Below, piece after piece: positions 1 through 8,265 of a stretch of 64,000 nucleotides of DNA (position 1 is the first letter of the stretch; every line of letters starts with the position of its first letter). Both the position numbers and the translations under genes were made by a program. The DNA is from Nonomuraea guangzhouensis. GTDB lineage: Bacteria > Actinomycetota > Actinomycetes > Streptosporangiales > Streptosporangiaceae. Location: contig NZ_JAHKRM010000009.1 in the NCBI RefSeq assembly GCF_019396345.1, positions 1 through 64,000 on the forward strand, written 5' to 3'. The notes below the pieces were generated by a model. It was given only the letters and a program-made list of their open reading frames with translations, did no database searches and was not told the origin of the DNA.

Positions 1-460
1 CCGAGTAGCCCGAGTACATCAGGGCGTTGTACAGGTTGCGCCGGTGTGCGGGCGCGTACTCGACGGTGAGCGCGATGGCGGTGGGCACGACGCCGCCGAG
101 GCCGAGCCCGGCCACGAACCGGAACAGACCCAGCAGTTCCGGTGAGGGCGCGAGGGCGCACAGGACCATGGCGATCGAGAACCAGGCGACGCTGGCGATC
201 ACGATCTTGCGGCGGCCGACGATGTCGGTGATCACGCCCGCGGCCAGGGCACCGATGAGCATGCCCATGAGCGCGTAGCTGCCGATGGCGCCGGCCTGCG
301 CGGGAGTGAGATTCCATGACGGCTCGGCGAGCAGGCTCGGCACCACGGAGCCGTAGACGATCAGGTCGTAACCGTCGAAGACGATCGAGGCGAAGCAGAT
401 GGCGACGACGGGGAGGCTGTTCCCTCGGGGGGCGGACGGGCGTTGGGCGGTGGCGTCCAT
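1..460 (-). CDS. MFS aromatic-acid:H+ symporter (AAHS family), partial
   Basis: This is the N-terminal 153 residues of a major facilitator superfamily permease; the C-terminus lies beyond the left edge. The start is the ATG read from position 460. The first membrane segment carries the D-G-Y-D signature (residues about 28-31) of aromatic acid symporters such as PcaK/BenK. The inter-helix 2/3 loop reads D-I-V-G-R-R-K, the MFS motif A. About four membrane segments are visible. The family imports benzoate-type acids with protons. It sits next to paaX and upstream of two ring-cleavage gene sets, so aromatic acid uptake is likely, but the substrate cannot be read from sequence. Confidence 0.85.
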   Translation of the reverse strand, partial: MDATAQRPSAPRGNSLPVVAICFASIVFDGYDLIVYGSVVPSLLAEPSWNLTPAQAGAIGSYALMGMLIGALAAGVITDIVGRRKIVIASVAWFSIAMVLCALAPSPELLGLFRFVAGLGLGGVVPTAIALTVEYAPAHRRNLYNALMYSGYS

Positions 461-517
461 GGTCACTCCACAGAGCGAGATCCGAAAACCCGGCATACGG
501 CCGGGCAGATGCCGCCG

Positions 518-546
518 ACGCTACACATTCATCAAACGACCGTCAA
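518..546 (-). promoter_or_regulatory. Sigma-70-type promoter of the AAHS permease
   Basis: On the minus strand a -35 TTGACG (541-546) and a -10 TAGCGT (518-523) are separated by exactly 17 bases. This matches the actinobacterial housekeeping pattern TTGAC-N17/18-TAGNNT. The gap to the permease ATG is about 57 bases. Confidence 0.55.
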
Positions 547-581
547 TAATTTGTCACTCAACTTCGACGAGACTGGGCACG

Positions 582-1478
582 TCAGGCGTGCACGGACGTC
601 TTGTTCAACGGGCCGATGCCCAAGGAGGAGCAGAATCCCTCGGCCTCAGGGGCGAGCCGCTCGTGCAGGTCGAGGAAGAGGTCGTGCACGTCACGACCGA
701 CCCATCCCGCCGGCACCAGTTCCATCGGCAGGTCGGGGTCGTCGAAGGGCAGCATGCGATAGTCGTGGACGAGGCGGGTGCGCTCGACCAGGGCGTCGCG
801 CCCGCGCGGCGGGGCCGAGCCGAAACGGGCCAGCAGCGCCCGGTAGGAGTCACGCTTGGCGAGCAGGGCGCGGTGGAGCTCCTTCAGCTCCCAGCATCTG
901 CCCGCCATATCGATGTCGCTGGCGGCGCCCATCGACCGGCTGATCAGCAGGTCGAGCCGGACCGAGGGCTCCTCGGCCAGCCCCTCCGCGGCCTCCTGCA
1001 GCCGCTCGTGCGGAGAGACCCAGGTGGAAGGCGCCAGCGGCCCGAAGCCGAGCCATCTGAGCTTCTTGCGGACCCGCTCCCGAGCCGCGCGATCGGTCTC
1101 GGGAACGTGGTAGATGACGACGCGCCACTGCCGGTCCCAGGGCTCACGCTCGCGCTGGAAGATGCGCTTGCGGCCCTCGTCGAGCAGGCGCCAGCTCTTG
1201 TCGGTCAGCCGGTAGACGGTGGTTCGCCCCCGTTTCTCGGTGTCGAACCACCCCTCCTTGCGCAGCCGCGTCATCACCACCCGAGTCGTCGCCTCGGGGA
1301 CGTCGAAGCCGACCAGCAGATCGGTCAGAGTCTGCAACGGGGCCGCGCCGTCGTCATAGCGCAAGTAGTCACCGTAGAGATCGAATACGATCGACCGAGG
1401 CTTCACGCGGCTTGGCCCCCACTCATCGCAGCTTAAAACGTCTAACAGATTATCACTCATCAAGCTTGCGACTGGCAT
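582..1478 (-). CDS. PaaX-family transcriptional regulator
   Basis: This protein of up to 298 residues has the PaaX architecture: an N-terminal winged helix (P-R-S-I-V-F-D-L-Y-G-D-Y-L-R at residues 27-40 and the recognition-helix region T-T-R-V-V-M-T-R-L-R), then the central and C-terminal PaaX domains. PaaX is the phenylacetyl-CoA-responsive repressor of phenylacetate catabolism; related proteins control other aromatic CoA pathways. The family motif begins at residue 27, so the true start may be the GTG read from 1406 (274 residues), which is closer to usual PaaX length. It ends about 120 bases upstream of the AAHS permease start on the same strand, so that permease or the neighbouring catabolic genes are plausible targets. 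Confidence 0.85.
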   Translation of the reverse strand: MPVASLMSDNLLDVLSCDEWGPSRVKPRSIVFDLYGDYLRYDDGAAPLQTLTDLLVGFDVPEATTRVVMTRLRKEGWFDTEKRGRTTVYRLTDKSWRLLDEGRKRIFQREREPWDRQWRVVIYHVPETDRAARERVRKKLRWLGFGPLAPSTWVSPHERLQEAAEGLAEEPSVRLDLLISRSMGAASDIDMAGRCWELKELHRALLAKRDSYRALLARFGSAPPRGRDALVERTRLVHDYRMLPFDDPDLPMELVPAGWVGRDVHDLFLDLHERLAPEAEGFCSSLGIGPLNKTSVHA

Positions 1479-1635
1479 GCATGGAAACCAACTTCAGCAG
1501 CCTTTATGACGATCAAATGTTCCATATACTCGACGCCCGTCGATCGCTTTAGGATGACGCTACGGGTCGACCCGCAGACACGGGCACAAGATCGCGGGTA
1601 TGCCGTGAGTGGCGCGTTGGACCTACAGTGGTGCC

Positions 1636-2250
1636 GTGTCGTCGGGAAACGCCGTTGTGGCGCGCAATATGCGCCTGCTCAGGGAGCAGCGGGGCATGTC
1701 ACTGGCCGAGCTGGCCAGGCAGGCGGGGCTGGCCAAACAGACCCTGTCCACGATCGAGCAGGGGGTGGGCAATCCGACGGTGGACACGCTGTTCTCCGTC
1801 GCGGACGCGCTGGGGGTGCCGGTCACCCGGCTGGTGGCCGAGCGGGAGCAGGTGATGGTGGTGCAGCGCCGCGACGAGGTGGTGTGGCAGCGGCACGGCG
1901 GTTATGAGTCCCGCTCACTCGACCACATCTACGGCTCCGGCGTGATCGAGAACTATCTGCTGCGCATCGCGCCTGCGGCCGGTGACGGCCCGACCGAGCC
2001 TTCCGCTCCCCATCCGGTCGGCACGCTGGAGCACCTGTACGTCATCAGCGGCCGCGTGCGGGTGGGCCCGATCGACTCCGCGGTGGAGCTGAGCACCGGC
2101 GACTTCGTGCGCTATCCGGGCGACCGTCCCCACGTGTACGAGTCGCTGGACTGTGAGAGCGTGGTGCACGTCGTGGTCAGCGTCCCGCGTGTGCAGCCGG
2201 GCACCGGGGCCATGCGGGTGTCCCGCACCCATGGTGAGCGCGCCCTCTGA
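1636..2250 (+). CDS. XRE-cupin transcriptional regulator (paralogue 1)
   Basis: The 204-residue protein joins an N-terminal XRE helix-turn-helix (L-A-E-L-A-R-Q-A-G-L-A-K-Q-T-L-S and I-E-Q-G) to a C-terminal cupin (L-Y-V-I-S-G-R-V, then G-D-F-V-R-Y-P-G-D). This pairing is typical of small-molecule-sensing repressors of catabolic genes. I chose the GTG at 1636 because TACAGT (1624-1629) lies seven bases upstream, the geometry of a leaderless transcript. An in-frame GTG at 1609 is possible. The protein resembles the product of 4011-4586 along its whole length, so the pair look like duplicates on either side of the MHS transporter gene. Ligand unknown. Confidence 0.85.
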   Translation: MSSGNAVVARNMRLLREQRGMSLAELARQAGLAKQTLSTIEQGVGNPTVDTLFSVADALGVPVTRLVAEREQVMVVQRRDEVVWQRHGGYESRSLDHIYGSGVIENYLLRIAPAAGDGPTEPSAPHPVGTLEHLYVISGRVRVGPIDSAVELSTGDFVRYPGDRPHVYESLDCESVVHVVVSVPRVQPGTGAMRVSRTHGERAL

Positions 2251-2359
2251 GCCGCTGGTTCACACCCGCCGCACAGCCCGGGTTGCCTCCTGCCGATCGT
2301 AGGCGATGCCCTCCTGGCGGGTGCGGCTCGGGGGGCGGCCCGGAAGGGCCCGGGGTCAC

Positions 2360-2482
2360 TCAGGGTGTGGTCGGTGCGCGCGGGTAGCCCAGGCTGCGAT
2401 CCGGAACGTCGTGGACTTGGTCTGGCCGGTACAGCCCCGCTTCGCGCGCGCTGGGACCGGGGTCGCGGTAGGGCGTGGCCAT
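2360..2482 (-). CDS. Possible 40-residue small ORF, unknown
   Basis: This short reading frame starts M-A-T-P-Y-R-D-P-G and ends Y-P-R-A-P-T-T-P. It lies alone in the 313-base gap between the convergent XRE-cupin and MHS transporter genes. A palindrome (2504-2517) lies just upstream, and G/C-rich dyads follow the stop. I recognise no family. It could be a real small protein, the 5' remnant of a lost gene that kept its promoter, or chance coding. Confidence 0.25.
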   Translation of the reverse strand: MATPYRDPGPSAREAGLYRPDQVHDVPDRSLGYPRAPTTP

Positions 2483-2503
2483 GGAGGTCTCCACTATCTA
2501 CAT

Positions 2504-2517
2504 TGGACGCGAGTCCA
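2504..2517. promoter_or_regulatory. Palindrome upstream of small ORF (operator candidate)
   Basis: TGGAC-GCGA-GTCCA is a 5-4-5 inverted repeat. A second TGGAC-type half site lies on the other side of a T-rich segment (about 2518-2545). The 14-base dyad in an AT-richer patch looks like a regulator binding site for the leftward small ORF. Function is inferred only. Confidence 0.3.
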
Positions 2518-2563
2518 CCATAAAGACCATTTGTCCACATAAACGCCTTACCGAACGACACCG

Positions 2564-3874
2564 TCAGGACGAGAACTCCCGCTCACGGGTCTCAGGCAGG
2601 ACGAGCACGCAGACGATGCTCACCAGGCAGAGTGTGCCCGTGTAGACGCCGAGCACCAAGGGCGAGGCCCATTGCGTGTTCAGCCAGGTGGCGACGACCG
2701 GCGCGAAGCCTCCGCCCAGGGTGTTGGCCAGGATGAAGGTGGTCGAGGCTCCGGTGTAGCGCAGCCGGGCGGGAAACAGTTCCGGCAGGAACGCGGCGAT
2801 CGGCGCGAAGCTCAGTGTGAACAGCAGCAGCCCGATGGCGAGCGCACCGGTGATCAGCAGGCCGTTCCCGGTCTGCAGGGAGCCGAACATGGGCAGTGCC
2901 CACAGCACGCAGCCGATGAGACCGGCCAGCATCACCGGACGCCGGCCCATCCGGTCGGCCAGACGGGCGAAGGGCACGGTGGCCAGGGCGCCTGCGGTCG
3001 CGGCGATGCTGGCGGCGGCGAGCATGGTGTTCTGCGGGATGCCGAGCGCCGCGGGGCCGTACTGCAGGCTGTAGACGGTGGTCAGGTAGTAGACGGACGA
3101 ACCGCCGACCGCTGCGCCGACGCCGAGGAACAGCCGGCCTGGGTGCTCCTTGAGCAGCGTGCCGAGCGGGAAGCGGGCGGCGGCCTGGCGCGGCCTGGTG
3201 GCGAAGACCGGCGACTCCTCCACCCGGCTGCGCACCCAGATGCCGATGACGATGAGCACGGCACTGAGCAGGAACGGGATGCGCCACGCTCCGGCGGCGA
3301 AGCCATCACGTCCGGCGATGGCCAGGGTGGGCAGGATCACCGCGCTGGACAGCAGGAAGCCCAGCGGCGGACCGGCCTGCGGGATGGAGGCGTACATCGC
3401 CCGCCGCCGAGGAGGCGCGTGCTCGGCCGCGAGCAGCACCGCGCCGCCCCACTCGCCGCCCATGCTCACGCCCTGGAGCAGGCGGAGCGCCACCAGGAGT
3501 ACCGGCGCCAGCAGCCCGGCACTGGCATGGGTCGGCAGCAGGCCGACGCCGACCGTCGCCGCGCCCATCAGCAGCAGTGAGATGACCAGCGCGGGCTTGC
3601 GGCCCAGCCGGTCCCCGATGGTGCCGAACAGCACCACGCCGATGGGCCTGGCCAGGAACGCGCCGGCGAAGGTGAGGAAGGCGGCCAGGGTCTGCGCCGC
3701 CGGGGTTCCGGCCGGGAAGAAGGCGGGGCCCAGCACCAGGGCGGCGGCGGTGCCATAGACGGCGAAGTCGTAGTACTCGATGGTGGTGCCGATGAGGCTG
3801 GCGGCGGCGACGCGCGAGACGCTGCGGCTTGGTGCGCCCGTGGCTGTCCCGGCTGGTACGGCGGTCTCGGACAT
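2564..3874 (-). CDS. MFS metabolite:H+ symporter (MHS family)
   Basis: The 436-residue permease has about 12 membrane segments. Its start region carries the MHS signature I-G-T-T-I-E-Y-Y-D-F (residues about 24-33), and G-D-R-L-G-R-K-P marks MFS motif A. The family (ShiA, KgtP, ProP-like) imports shikimate, alpha-ketoglutarate, aromatic or other organic acids with protons. I placed the start at the ATG read from 3874 because GGAGGAG lies eight bases upstream; the longer frame adds 27 implausible residues. It is downstream of the XRE-cupin gene at 4011 on the same strand (136-base gap), so that regulator probably controls it. Substrate unknown. Confidence 0.85.
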   Translation of the reverse strand: MSETAVPAGTATGAPSRSVSRVAAASLIGTTIEYYDFAVYGTAAALVLGPAFFPAGTPAAQTLAAFLTFAGAFLARPIGVVLFGTIGDRLGRKPALVISLLLMGAATVGVGLLPTHASAGLLAPVLLVALRLLQGVSMGGEWGGAVLLAAEHAPPRRRAMYASIPQAGPPLGFLLSSAVILPTLAIAGRDGFAAGAWRIPFLLSAVLIVIGIWVRSRVEESPVFATRPRQAAARFPLGTLLKEHPGRLFLGVGAAVGGSSVYYLTTVYSLQYGPAALGIPQNTMLAAASIAATAGALATVPFARLADRMGRRPVMLAGLIGCVLWALPMFGSLQTGNGLLITGALAIGLLLFTLSFAPIAAFLPELFPARLRYTGASTTFILANTLGGGFAPVVATWLNTQWASPLVLGVYTGTLCLVSIVCVLVLPETREREFSS

Positions 3875-4010
3875 GGAAGGACTCCTCCGCTGAGGACTGG
3901 GGTACAAGAGCATGGAAGAGCCGCCGGAGGCGGAGGGCACGCTCCTGTGCCGCACAGCGGCACGTCACCGTAACCTTGACCGGTGGTCAGGTCCTGCTTG
4001 CTGCTCGAGG

Positions 4011-4586
4011 TCAGCGCGCGGGTGGGCCGAACTGCCCGGCCTGCGGGATCGTCATGACGACGTGGGCGAGCATCTGGTCGGACAGGCAGGTGTGCCGGTA
4101 GGGGATGTCGCCGGGGAAGCGGACGAAGTCGCCGGTCGCGAGGTCCACCTGCTCTTCAAGCGGGCCGGTCCGCAACGCGCCGGCGATGACGTACAGGTGG
4201 ATGAGGGTGCCGAGCGAGTGGCCGGGGAAGGAGCGCACACAGCCCTCCTCGTCCAAGGTCAGGAGGCTCGTGTGCACGTAGCCGGAGCCGTAGACCTGGT
4301 CGAGGACGCGCTCGGCCAGGCCGTCCTGCCGCTGCCAGGTCCCGGCGGCGTCGCGCTGAACGTAGACGGCGCTCCCCCACTCGGTCAGCAGGCGCCTGGG
4401 CGAGACGTCGATCGCGTTGCCCAGCGCGGACAGCGTCTCGACCGTGGGGTTGCCGATTCCCTGCTCGACCTTGGAGAGCGTCTGTTTGGACAGGCCCGAG
4501 CGGCGTGACAGCTCGCCGAGTGACAGGCCGCGCTCCCGCCGAAATCTGCGAACGTTGCGCGCGACCAGCTCGTTGTAATCCATCAT
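4011..4586 (-). CDS. XRE-cupin transcriptional regulator (paralogue 2)
   Basis: The 191-residue protein has an XRE helix-turn-helix (L-G-E-L-S-R-R-S-G-L-S-K-Q-T-L-S, residues about 19-34) and a C-terminal cupin (L-Y-V-I-A-G-A-L, then G-D-F-V-R-F-P-G-D). It is divergent from the IclR gene at 4703. Its upstream region carries a 16-base palindrome repeated before the IclR gene, so it may be autoregulated. AGGGGAC four bases before the ATG is the ribosome site. The MHS permease follows on the same strand, which points to a transport role. The cupin ligand is unknown. Confidence 0.85.
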   Translation of the reverse strand: MMDYNELVARNVRRFRRERGLSLGELSRRSGLSKQTLSKVEQGIGNPTVETLSALGNAIDVSPRRLLTEWGSAVYVQRDAAGTWQRQDGLAERVLDQVYGSGYVHTSLLTLDEEGCVRSFPGHSLGTLIHLYVIAGALRTGPLEEQVDLATGDFVRFPGDIPYRHTCLSDQMLAHVVMTIPQAGQFGPPAR

Positions 4587-4593
4587 GTCCCCT

Positions 4594-4609
4594 GTCAGTT
4601 ATAAATGAC
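4594..4609. promoter_or_regulatory. Palindromic operator, copy A
   Basis: GTCAGTTATAAATGAC is a near-perfect palindrome that overlaps the likely -10 region of the leftward XRE-cupin gene. It shares the consensus GTCA-S-T-Y-ATAA-R-TGAC with copy B at 4673-4688, 79 bases away. Confidence 0.6.
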
Positions 4610-4672
4610 TCCTCGTCCATCTTGACAGACCGATATCCGCTCTTGCATCCTGTCCACTGCAAGGTCCGAATC

Positions 4673-4688
4673 GTCACTCATAAGTGAC
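4673..4688. promoter_or_regulatory. Palindromic operator, copy B
   Basis: GTCACT-CATA-AGTGAC is a perfect 6-4-6 palindrome that abuts the AAAGGAGG ribosome site of the rightward IclR gene. Binding here would block transcription or translation of that gene. It matches copy A at 13 of 16 positions. Confidence 0.6.
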
Positions 4689-4702
4689 AAAGGAGGTCAA
4701 CC

Positions 4703-5485
4703 ATGGGTACGGCCGCCATCCGCGATGACCGCGCTGCCATCGACAAGGCGGTCAGTCTCCTGATCTCGTTCGGCGACCAGGCCGGGACCGGGCTCGGCGT
4801 CAGCGAACTGGCCCGCCGCGCCGAGCTGAGCAAGAGCACCGCGTTCCGCGTGCTCGGCATGCTGGAGCGCAACGGCGTCGTGGAAAAGATCGCGGGCAAG
4901 TACCGGCTGGGTCAGCGGCTGCACGAGCTCGGCCGGCACGTCTACGTCCCCGCCCACGACCACATCCGCGACCTGCTCATCCCCTTCCTCACCGACCTGT
5001 ACGAGCTGACGCGCGAGACGGTCCACCTCGCCGCCCTGCACGACACCGACGTGGTCTACCTGTCCAAGCTCTACGGCCACCGCCAGGTCCGCTCGCCCTC
5101 GCGCATCGGCGGCCGGGTCCCCGCCCACTGCACCGCGGTCGGCAAGGTGCTGCTGGCCTACGACCATGACGCCCTGGAGCGCGTGCTTGCCTCCGGCCTG
5201 CGGGCGTTCACGCCGCACACCATCACCGACCCCGGCAGGCTGGCGGCCTCGATCGCCGAGATCCGCCGCACCGGGGTCGCCTTCGACGACGAGGAGTCGA
5301 CCGTAGGACTGCACTGCGTCGCCGTCCCCGTCATGGGCCGTAGCGGCAAGGCTGTGGCCGCGATGTCGGTTTCGGGTCCCACCGGCCGCCTGGACACCCG
5401 GGCGCAGGCGCCGGCGCTGCGACGGGTGAGCGCCGCAGCGGCCCTGGCACTGGCGCGCGGCCACCGCCTGCGCGCCACCGCGTGA
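4703..5485 (+). CDS. IclR-family transcriptional regulator
   Basis: The 260-residue protein has an N-terminal winged helix (G-V-S-E-L-A-R-R-A-E-L-S-K-S-T-A-F-R-V-L, residues about 32-51) and a C-terminal IclR effector domain (residues about 90-255; H-C-T-A-V-G-K-V-L-L-A and C-V-A-V-P-V motifs). It starts at an ATG after a strong AAAGGAGG. It lies between the XRE-cupin gene, from which it diverges, and the convergent end of the aromatic dioxygenase operon. It is therefore a good candidate regulator of that operon, as IclR proteins (MhpR, PcaU, PobR) often are. Confidence 0.88.
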   Translation: MGTAAIRDDRAAIDKAVSLLISFGDQAGTGLGVSELARRAELSKSTAFRVLGMLERNGVVEKIAGKYRLGQRLHELGRHVYVPAHDHIRDLLIPFLTDLYELTRETVHLAALHDTDVVYLSKLYGHRQVRSPSRIGGRVPAHCTAVGKVLLAYDHDALERVLASGLRAFTPHTITDPGRLAASIAEIRRTGVAFDDEESTVGLHCVAVPVMGRSGKAVAAMSVSGPTGRLDTRAQAPALRRVSAAAALALARGHRLRATA

Positions 5486-5490
5486 CCCGA

Positions 5491-5850
5491 TCAGCTCCCC
5501 GGCACGTGGTCGAGGTCCATGTCGGTCCTGGTCACCCAGCCGGGCTCGTGCACCAGCAGGCTGAGCTGCTCGCCGGGCAGGTCGACGTCGACGACGTAGC
5601 GGTACCCGGCGGACTCCGCCGCCGCCACCCGGTCGAGGTCGCCTTCCGGCACCGCGCACACCAGGCGGCGGCAACGGGGATCGGCCGTGATCACGGCGTC
5701 GGCGATGTCCCGGAGCAGCCGGGTCATGGCCTCTCCCGTGAAGGCCGGAGAGACCATGACCTCCACGTCGTGCGCGCCCGCCGGGTACGCCTCGCGCAGG
5801 CGGCCGGTCACGCACCGCGCCAACCGGACGCCGTCGATCACCGGCAACAT
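5491..5850 (-). CDS. Small GNAT-like protein in dioxygenase operon
   Basis: The 119-residue protein begins one base after the stop of the CoA ligase and is the last gene of the leftward operon. Its C-terminal half (A-A-A-E-S-A-G-Y-R-Y-V-V-D-V-D-L) resembles the closing strand-helix-strand of a GNAT acetyltransferase fold, but it is shorter than a full GNAT domain and no clear acetyl-CoA P-loop is visible. Function in the pathway unknown. Translational coupling to the ligase is likely. Confidence 0.6.
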   Translation of the reverse strand: MLPVIDGVRLARCVTGRLREAYPAGAHDVEVMVSPAFTGEAMTRLLRDIADAVITADPRCRRLVCAVPEGDLDRVAAAESAGYRYVVDVDLPGEQLSLLVHEPGWVTRTDMDLDHVPGS

Positions 5851-5851
5851 C

Positions 5852-7438
5852 TCAGCCCTCCTCGTCCGCCAGGCGGCGGATGACGACCTTGTCCAGCTTG
5901 CCGGAGGCATTCCTGGGCACGTCCTGGACGATCTTCAGTTTGCGGGGCAGCTTGTAGCGGGCAAGCTGGGTGGCGGCGTACTCGCGGACGTCGTCGAGGG
6001 TGGCCGTGGTCCCCTCGGCCAGGGACACCACGGCCATGACCGTCTCGCCCCACTGCTCGTCGGGGCTGCCGACGACCGCGACGTCCACGACGCCGGGCAT
6101 GGCGGCCAGAGCCCGTTCGACCTCGGCCGGGTAGACGTTCTCGCCACCGCTGATGATCATGTCTTTGAGCCGGTCGACGATGAACAGGCAGCCGTCCTCG
6201 TCCAGATAACCGACGTCGCCGGAGTGGAACCAGCCCTCCTCGTCGAACGCGGCCGCGGTCGCCTCGGGGTTCTCCCAGTAGCCGGGGGTGACGTTGGGGC
6301 CGCGCACCACGATCTCACCGGCTTCGCCGGGCTTGAGCGGCTGGTTGGTCATTGAATCCACGACGCGGACCTGCGTGTAGGGCATGGGGATGCCGGCGGA
6401 GCCGAGCTTGCACAGGGTGTGCTCGGCGGGCAAGTGGGTGGCGAACGGCGCGGTCTCGGTGAGCCCCCACGCCTGCTGCAGCAGCATGCCGTGGGAGGCG
6501 TACAGCTCGATCAGGGACGGCGGCACGGGCGCGCCCGCCACGACGATCGAGCGCAGGTGAGACAGGTCGGCGTCGAAGGCGCCGGGCACGCGGCTCAGGG
6601 CGGCGAGCATGGCGGGTACGGCGAACATCGAGTTGACCCGGTAGGTGACCAGGTCGTCGAGGAACCGGACCGGATCGAACGAGCGGCGCACCAGCACTGT
6701 GCCGCCGCGCACCAGCGTCCGCAGCACGAAGCTGTTGAGCGCGCCGATGTGGAAGAGCGGGGCGGCGGCGTACGTCACGTCCCCTCGGCGGGCGTCGAGC
6801 ATGGTGTCCACGTTGACCGAGTTCCACCAGGCGTTGCCGTAGGTCAGGACCACGCCCTTGGGCAGGCCGGTGGTGCCCGAGGTGAACATCAGGATCGCCG
6901 CGTCGTCGAAGGTCTTCGCGGCCACCGACGGGAACGGCCGGGCCGCGGCGATCAAGCCGGACCACGGTTCCCAGCCCGCGACGCCCTCGGTGGCCGGCAC
7001 CTCCGGGTCGTCATCCACCAGGAGGAAGCGCGTGAGCGAGGTCGCCGCACGCACGTGCTCCGCGCTCGCCCGATGTCCTTCCTCGCAGACGAGCGCGGCG
7101 GCACCGCTCCGCTGGAGCACGCTCTGCAGCTCCGGTTCGGCGAGCCGGAAGTTGATGGGGACGAAGACGGCGCCCAGCCGGAACGAGGCCAGCATCGTCA
7201 GCAGGAAGGACACGCTGTTGAGTCCCAGGTAGGCGACCCGGTCGCCGTCACGGATGCCGCCCTCGGCGAGGACCGTCGCCAGCCGCGCCGCCTTCAGGTC
7301 GAGCTGGGTGTAGGTGAGGTCGCCGCCCGCGTAGCGGACGGGGACGGCCTCGCCGAAATGGCGGGCGTTGCGCACGACCGCGGCGGCGGGGTTGACGTCG
7401 ACGTTGAAGCCCGAGTTCGGGGTGTGAGGGTGAGTCAT
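5852..7438 (-). CDS. AMP-dependent acyl/aryl-CoA synthetase
   Basis: The 528-residue enzyme of the ANL superfamily has the P-loop motif F-T-S-G-T-T-G-L-P-K-G (residues about 184-194), the A5 motif W-G-L-T-E-T-A and the hinge motif H-S-G-D-V-G-Y-L-D-E-D-G. The C-terminal lysine lies in N-A-S-G-K-L-D-K. It should activate a carboxylic acid with ATP and CoA. In this operon the substrate may be a phenylpropanoid/cinnamate acid or an aliphatic acid released by the C-C hydrolase. It is 11 bases downstream of the dehydrogenase gene on the same strand. Confidence 0.88.
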   Translation of the reverse strand: MTHPHTPNSGFNVDVNPAAAVVRNARHFGEAVPVRYAGGDLTYTQLDLKAARLATVLAEGGIRDGDRVAYLGLNSVSFLLTMLASFRLGAVFVPINFRLAEPELQSVLQRSGAAALVCEEGHRASAEHVRAATSLTRFLLVDDDPEVPATEGVAGWEPWSGLIAAARPFPSVAAKTFDDAAILMFTSGTTGLPKGVVLTYGNAWWNSVNVDTMLDARRGDVTYAAAPLFHIGALNSFVLRTLVRGGTVLVRRSFDPVRFLDDLVTYRVNSMFAVPAMLAALSRVPGAFDADLSHLRSIVVAGAPVPPSLIELYASHGMLLQQAWGLTETAPFATHLPAEHTLCKLGSAGIPMPYTQVRVVDSMTNQPLKPGEAGEIVVRGPNVTPGYWENPEATAAAFDEEGWFHSGDVGYLDEDGCLFIVDRLKDMIISGGENVYPAEVERALAAMPGVVDVAVVGSPDEQWGETVMAVVSLAEGTTATLDDVREYAATQLARYKLPRKLKIVQDVPRNASGKLDKVVIRRLADEEG

Positions 7439-7449
7439 CGGTCAGCTCC

Positions 7450-8265
7450 TCAGAGGTGGTCGCCGCCGGCGGCGCGGGCGAACCCCCGAACCCCGATGCC
7501 GCCGTCGGCCGAGATGGCGTGTCCGGTGATGGTGCCGCTCTGCTCGCGGGCGGCGAGCAGCACATAGGGCGCGGTGAAGTCGCGCGGGTCGGTGCCGGAG
7601 TCGTGCAGCGGGATGGGCGGGGCGCCCTGCCGCTTGGCGAAGGAGGCCGCGATCGAGCGATCGCCCAGCGCGAGCGCCTCGGGGCCGCGCAGGTCGGTGT
7701 TCATGCCGCCACAGGCGACGCCGTTCACGCGGACCTTGGGGGCCAGCTCGTAGGCGAGCTCGCGCATGAGGCCGAGGCAGGCGTGCTTGCTGGCGGTGTA
7801 GAGGGGGCCGCCGCCGTTGACGTAGAAGGAGGAGTTGGACAGCGTCATGACGATGCTGCCGCGCGTCCTGACCAGCTCCGGCCAGGCCGCCTCGGCGGCC
7901 AGCAGATAGCCCTTGACGTTGATGGAGAAGACCTCGTCGAAGGCCGTGTCGATCTCCTTGCCGGACAGGCGGGTGAGCTGGCGCTGATAGTCCCACACGC
8001 CGGCGTTGGCGACCAGGGTGTCGAGCTTGCCGAAGCGTTCGACGGTCTCGGCGACGGCGGCGTGCAGCGCGCCGGAGTCGCGGACGTCGGCGGTCACCTT
8101 GTGCACTCTGGACGGGTCCCCGGCGACCTGGTCGAGCTGGGCCGGGTCGCGGCCGAGGACGGTCACAGACGCTCCCTCGGCGAGGAAACGCTCGGCGACG
8201 GCGCGGCCGATGCCGGAGCCGCCTCCGGTGATCAGCGCGGCGTGGCCGTCGAGCCAGCCGCTCAT
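7450..8265 (-). CDS. cis-dihydrodiol dehydrogenase (SDR; BphB/HcaB-like)
   Basis: The 271-residue short-chain dehydrogenase has T-G-G-G-S-G-I-G-R (residues about 13-21) for NAD binding, N-A-G-V and the catalytic Y-T-A-S-K. It lacks the loop spacing of FabG and resembles the HcaB/BphB group, which oxidises cis-dihydrodiols to catechols. The start is the ATG that overlaps the upstream hydrolase stop by four bases. Between ring dioxygenase genes and an extradiol dioxygenase, the expected step is NAD-dependent rearomatisation of the dihydrodiol. Confidence 0.85.
   Translation of the reverse strand: MSGWLDGHAALITGGGSGIGRAVAERFLAEGASVTVLGRDPAQLDQVAGDPSRVHKVTADVRDSGALHAAVAETVERFGKLDTLVANAGVWDYQRQLTRLSGKEIDTAFDEVFSINVKGYLLAAEAAWPELVRTRGSIVMTLSNSSFYVNGGGPLYTASKHACLGLMRELAYELAPKVRVNGVACGGMNTDLRGPEALALGDRSIAASFAKRQGAPPIPLHDSGTDPRDFTAPYVLLAAREQSGTITGHAISADGGIGVRGFARAAGGDHL

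Noticed and set aside
3977..3989. TGACC-GGT-GGTCA palindrome behind the XRE-cupin gene
   Set aside because: Short, close to the gene end and without a matching partner elsewhere; could be a chance dyad or weak terminator.
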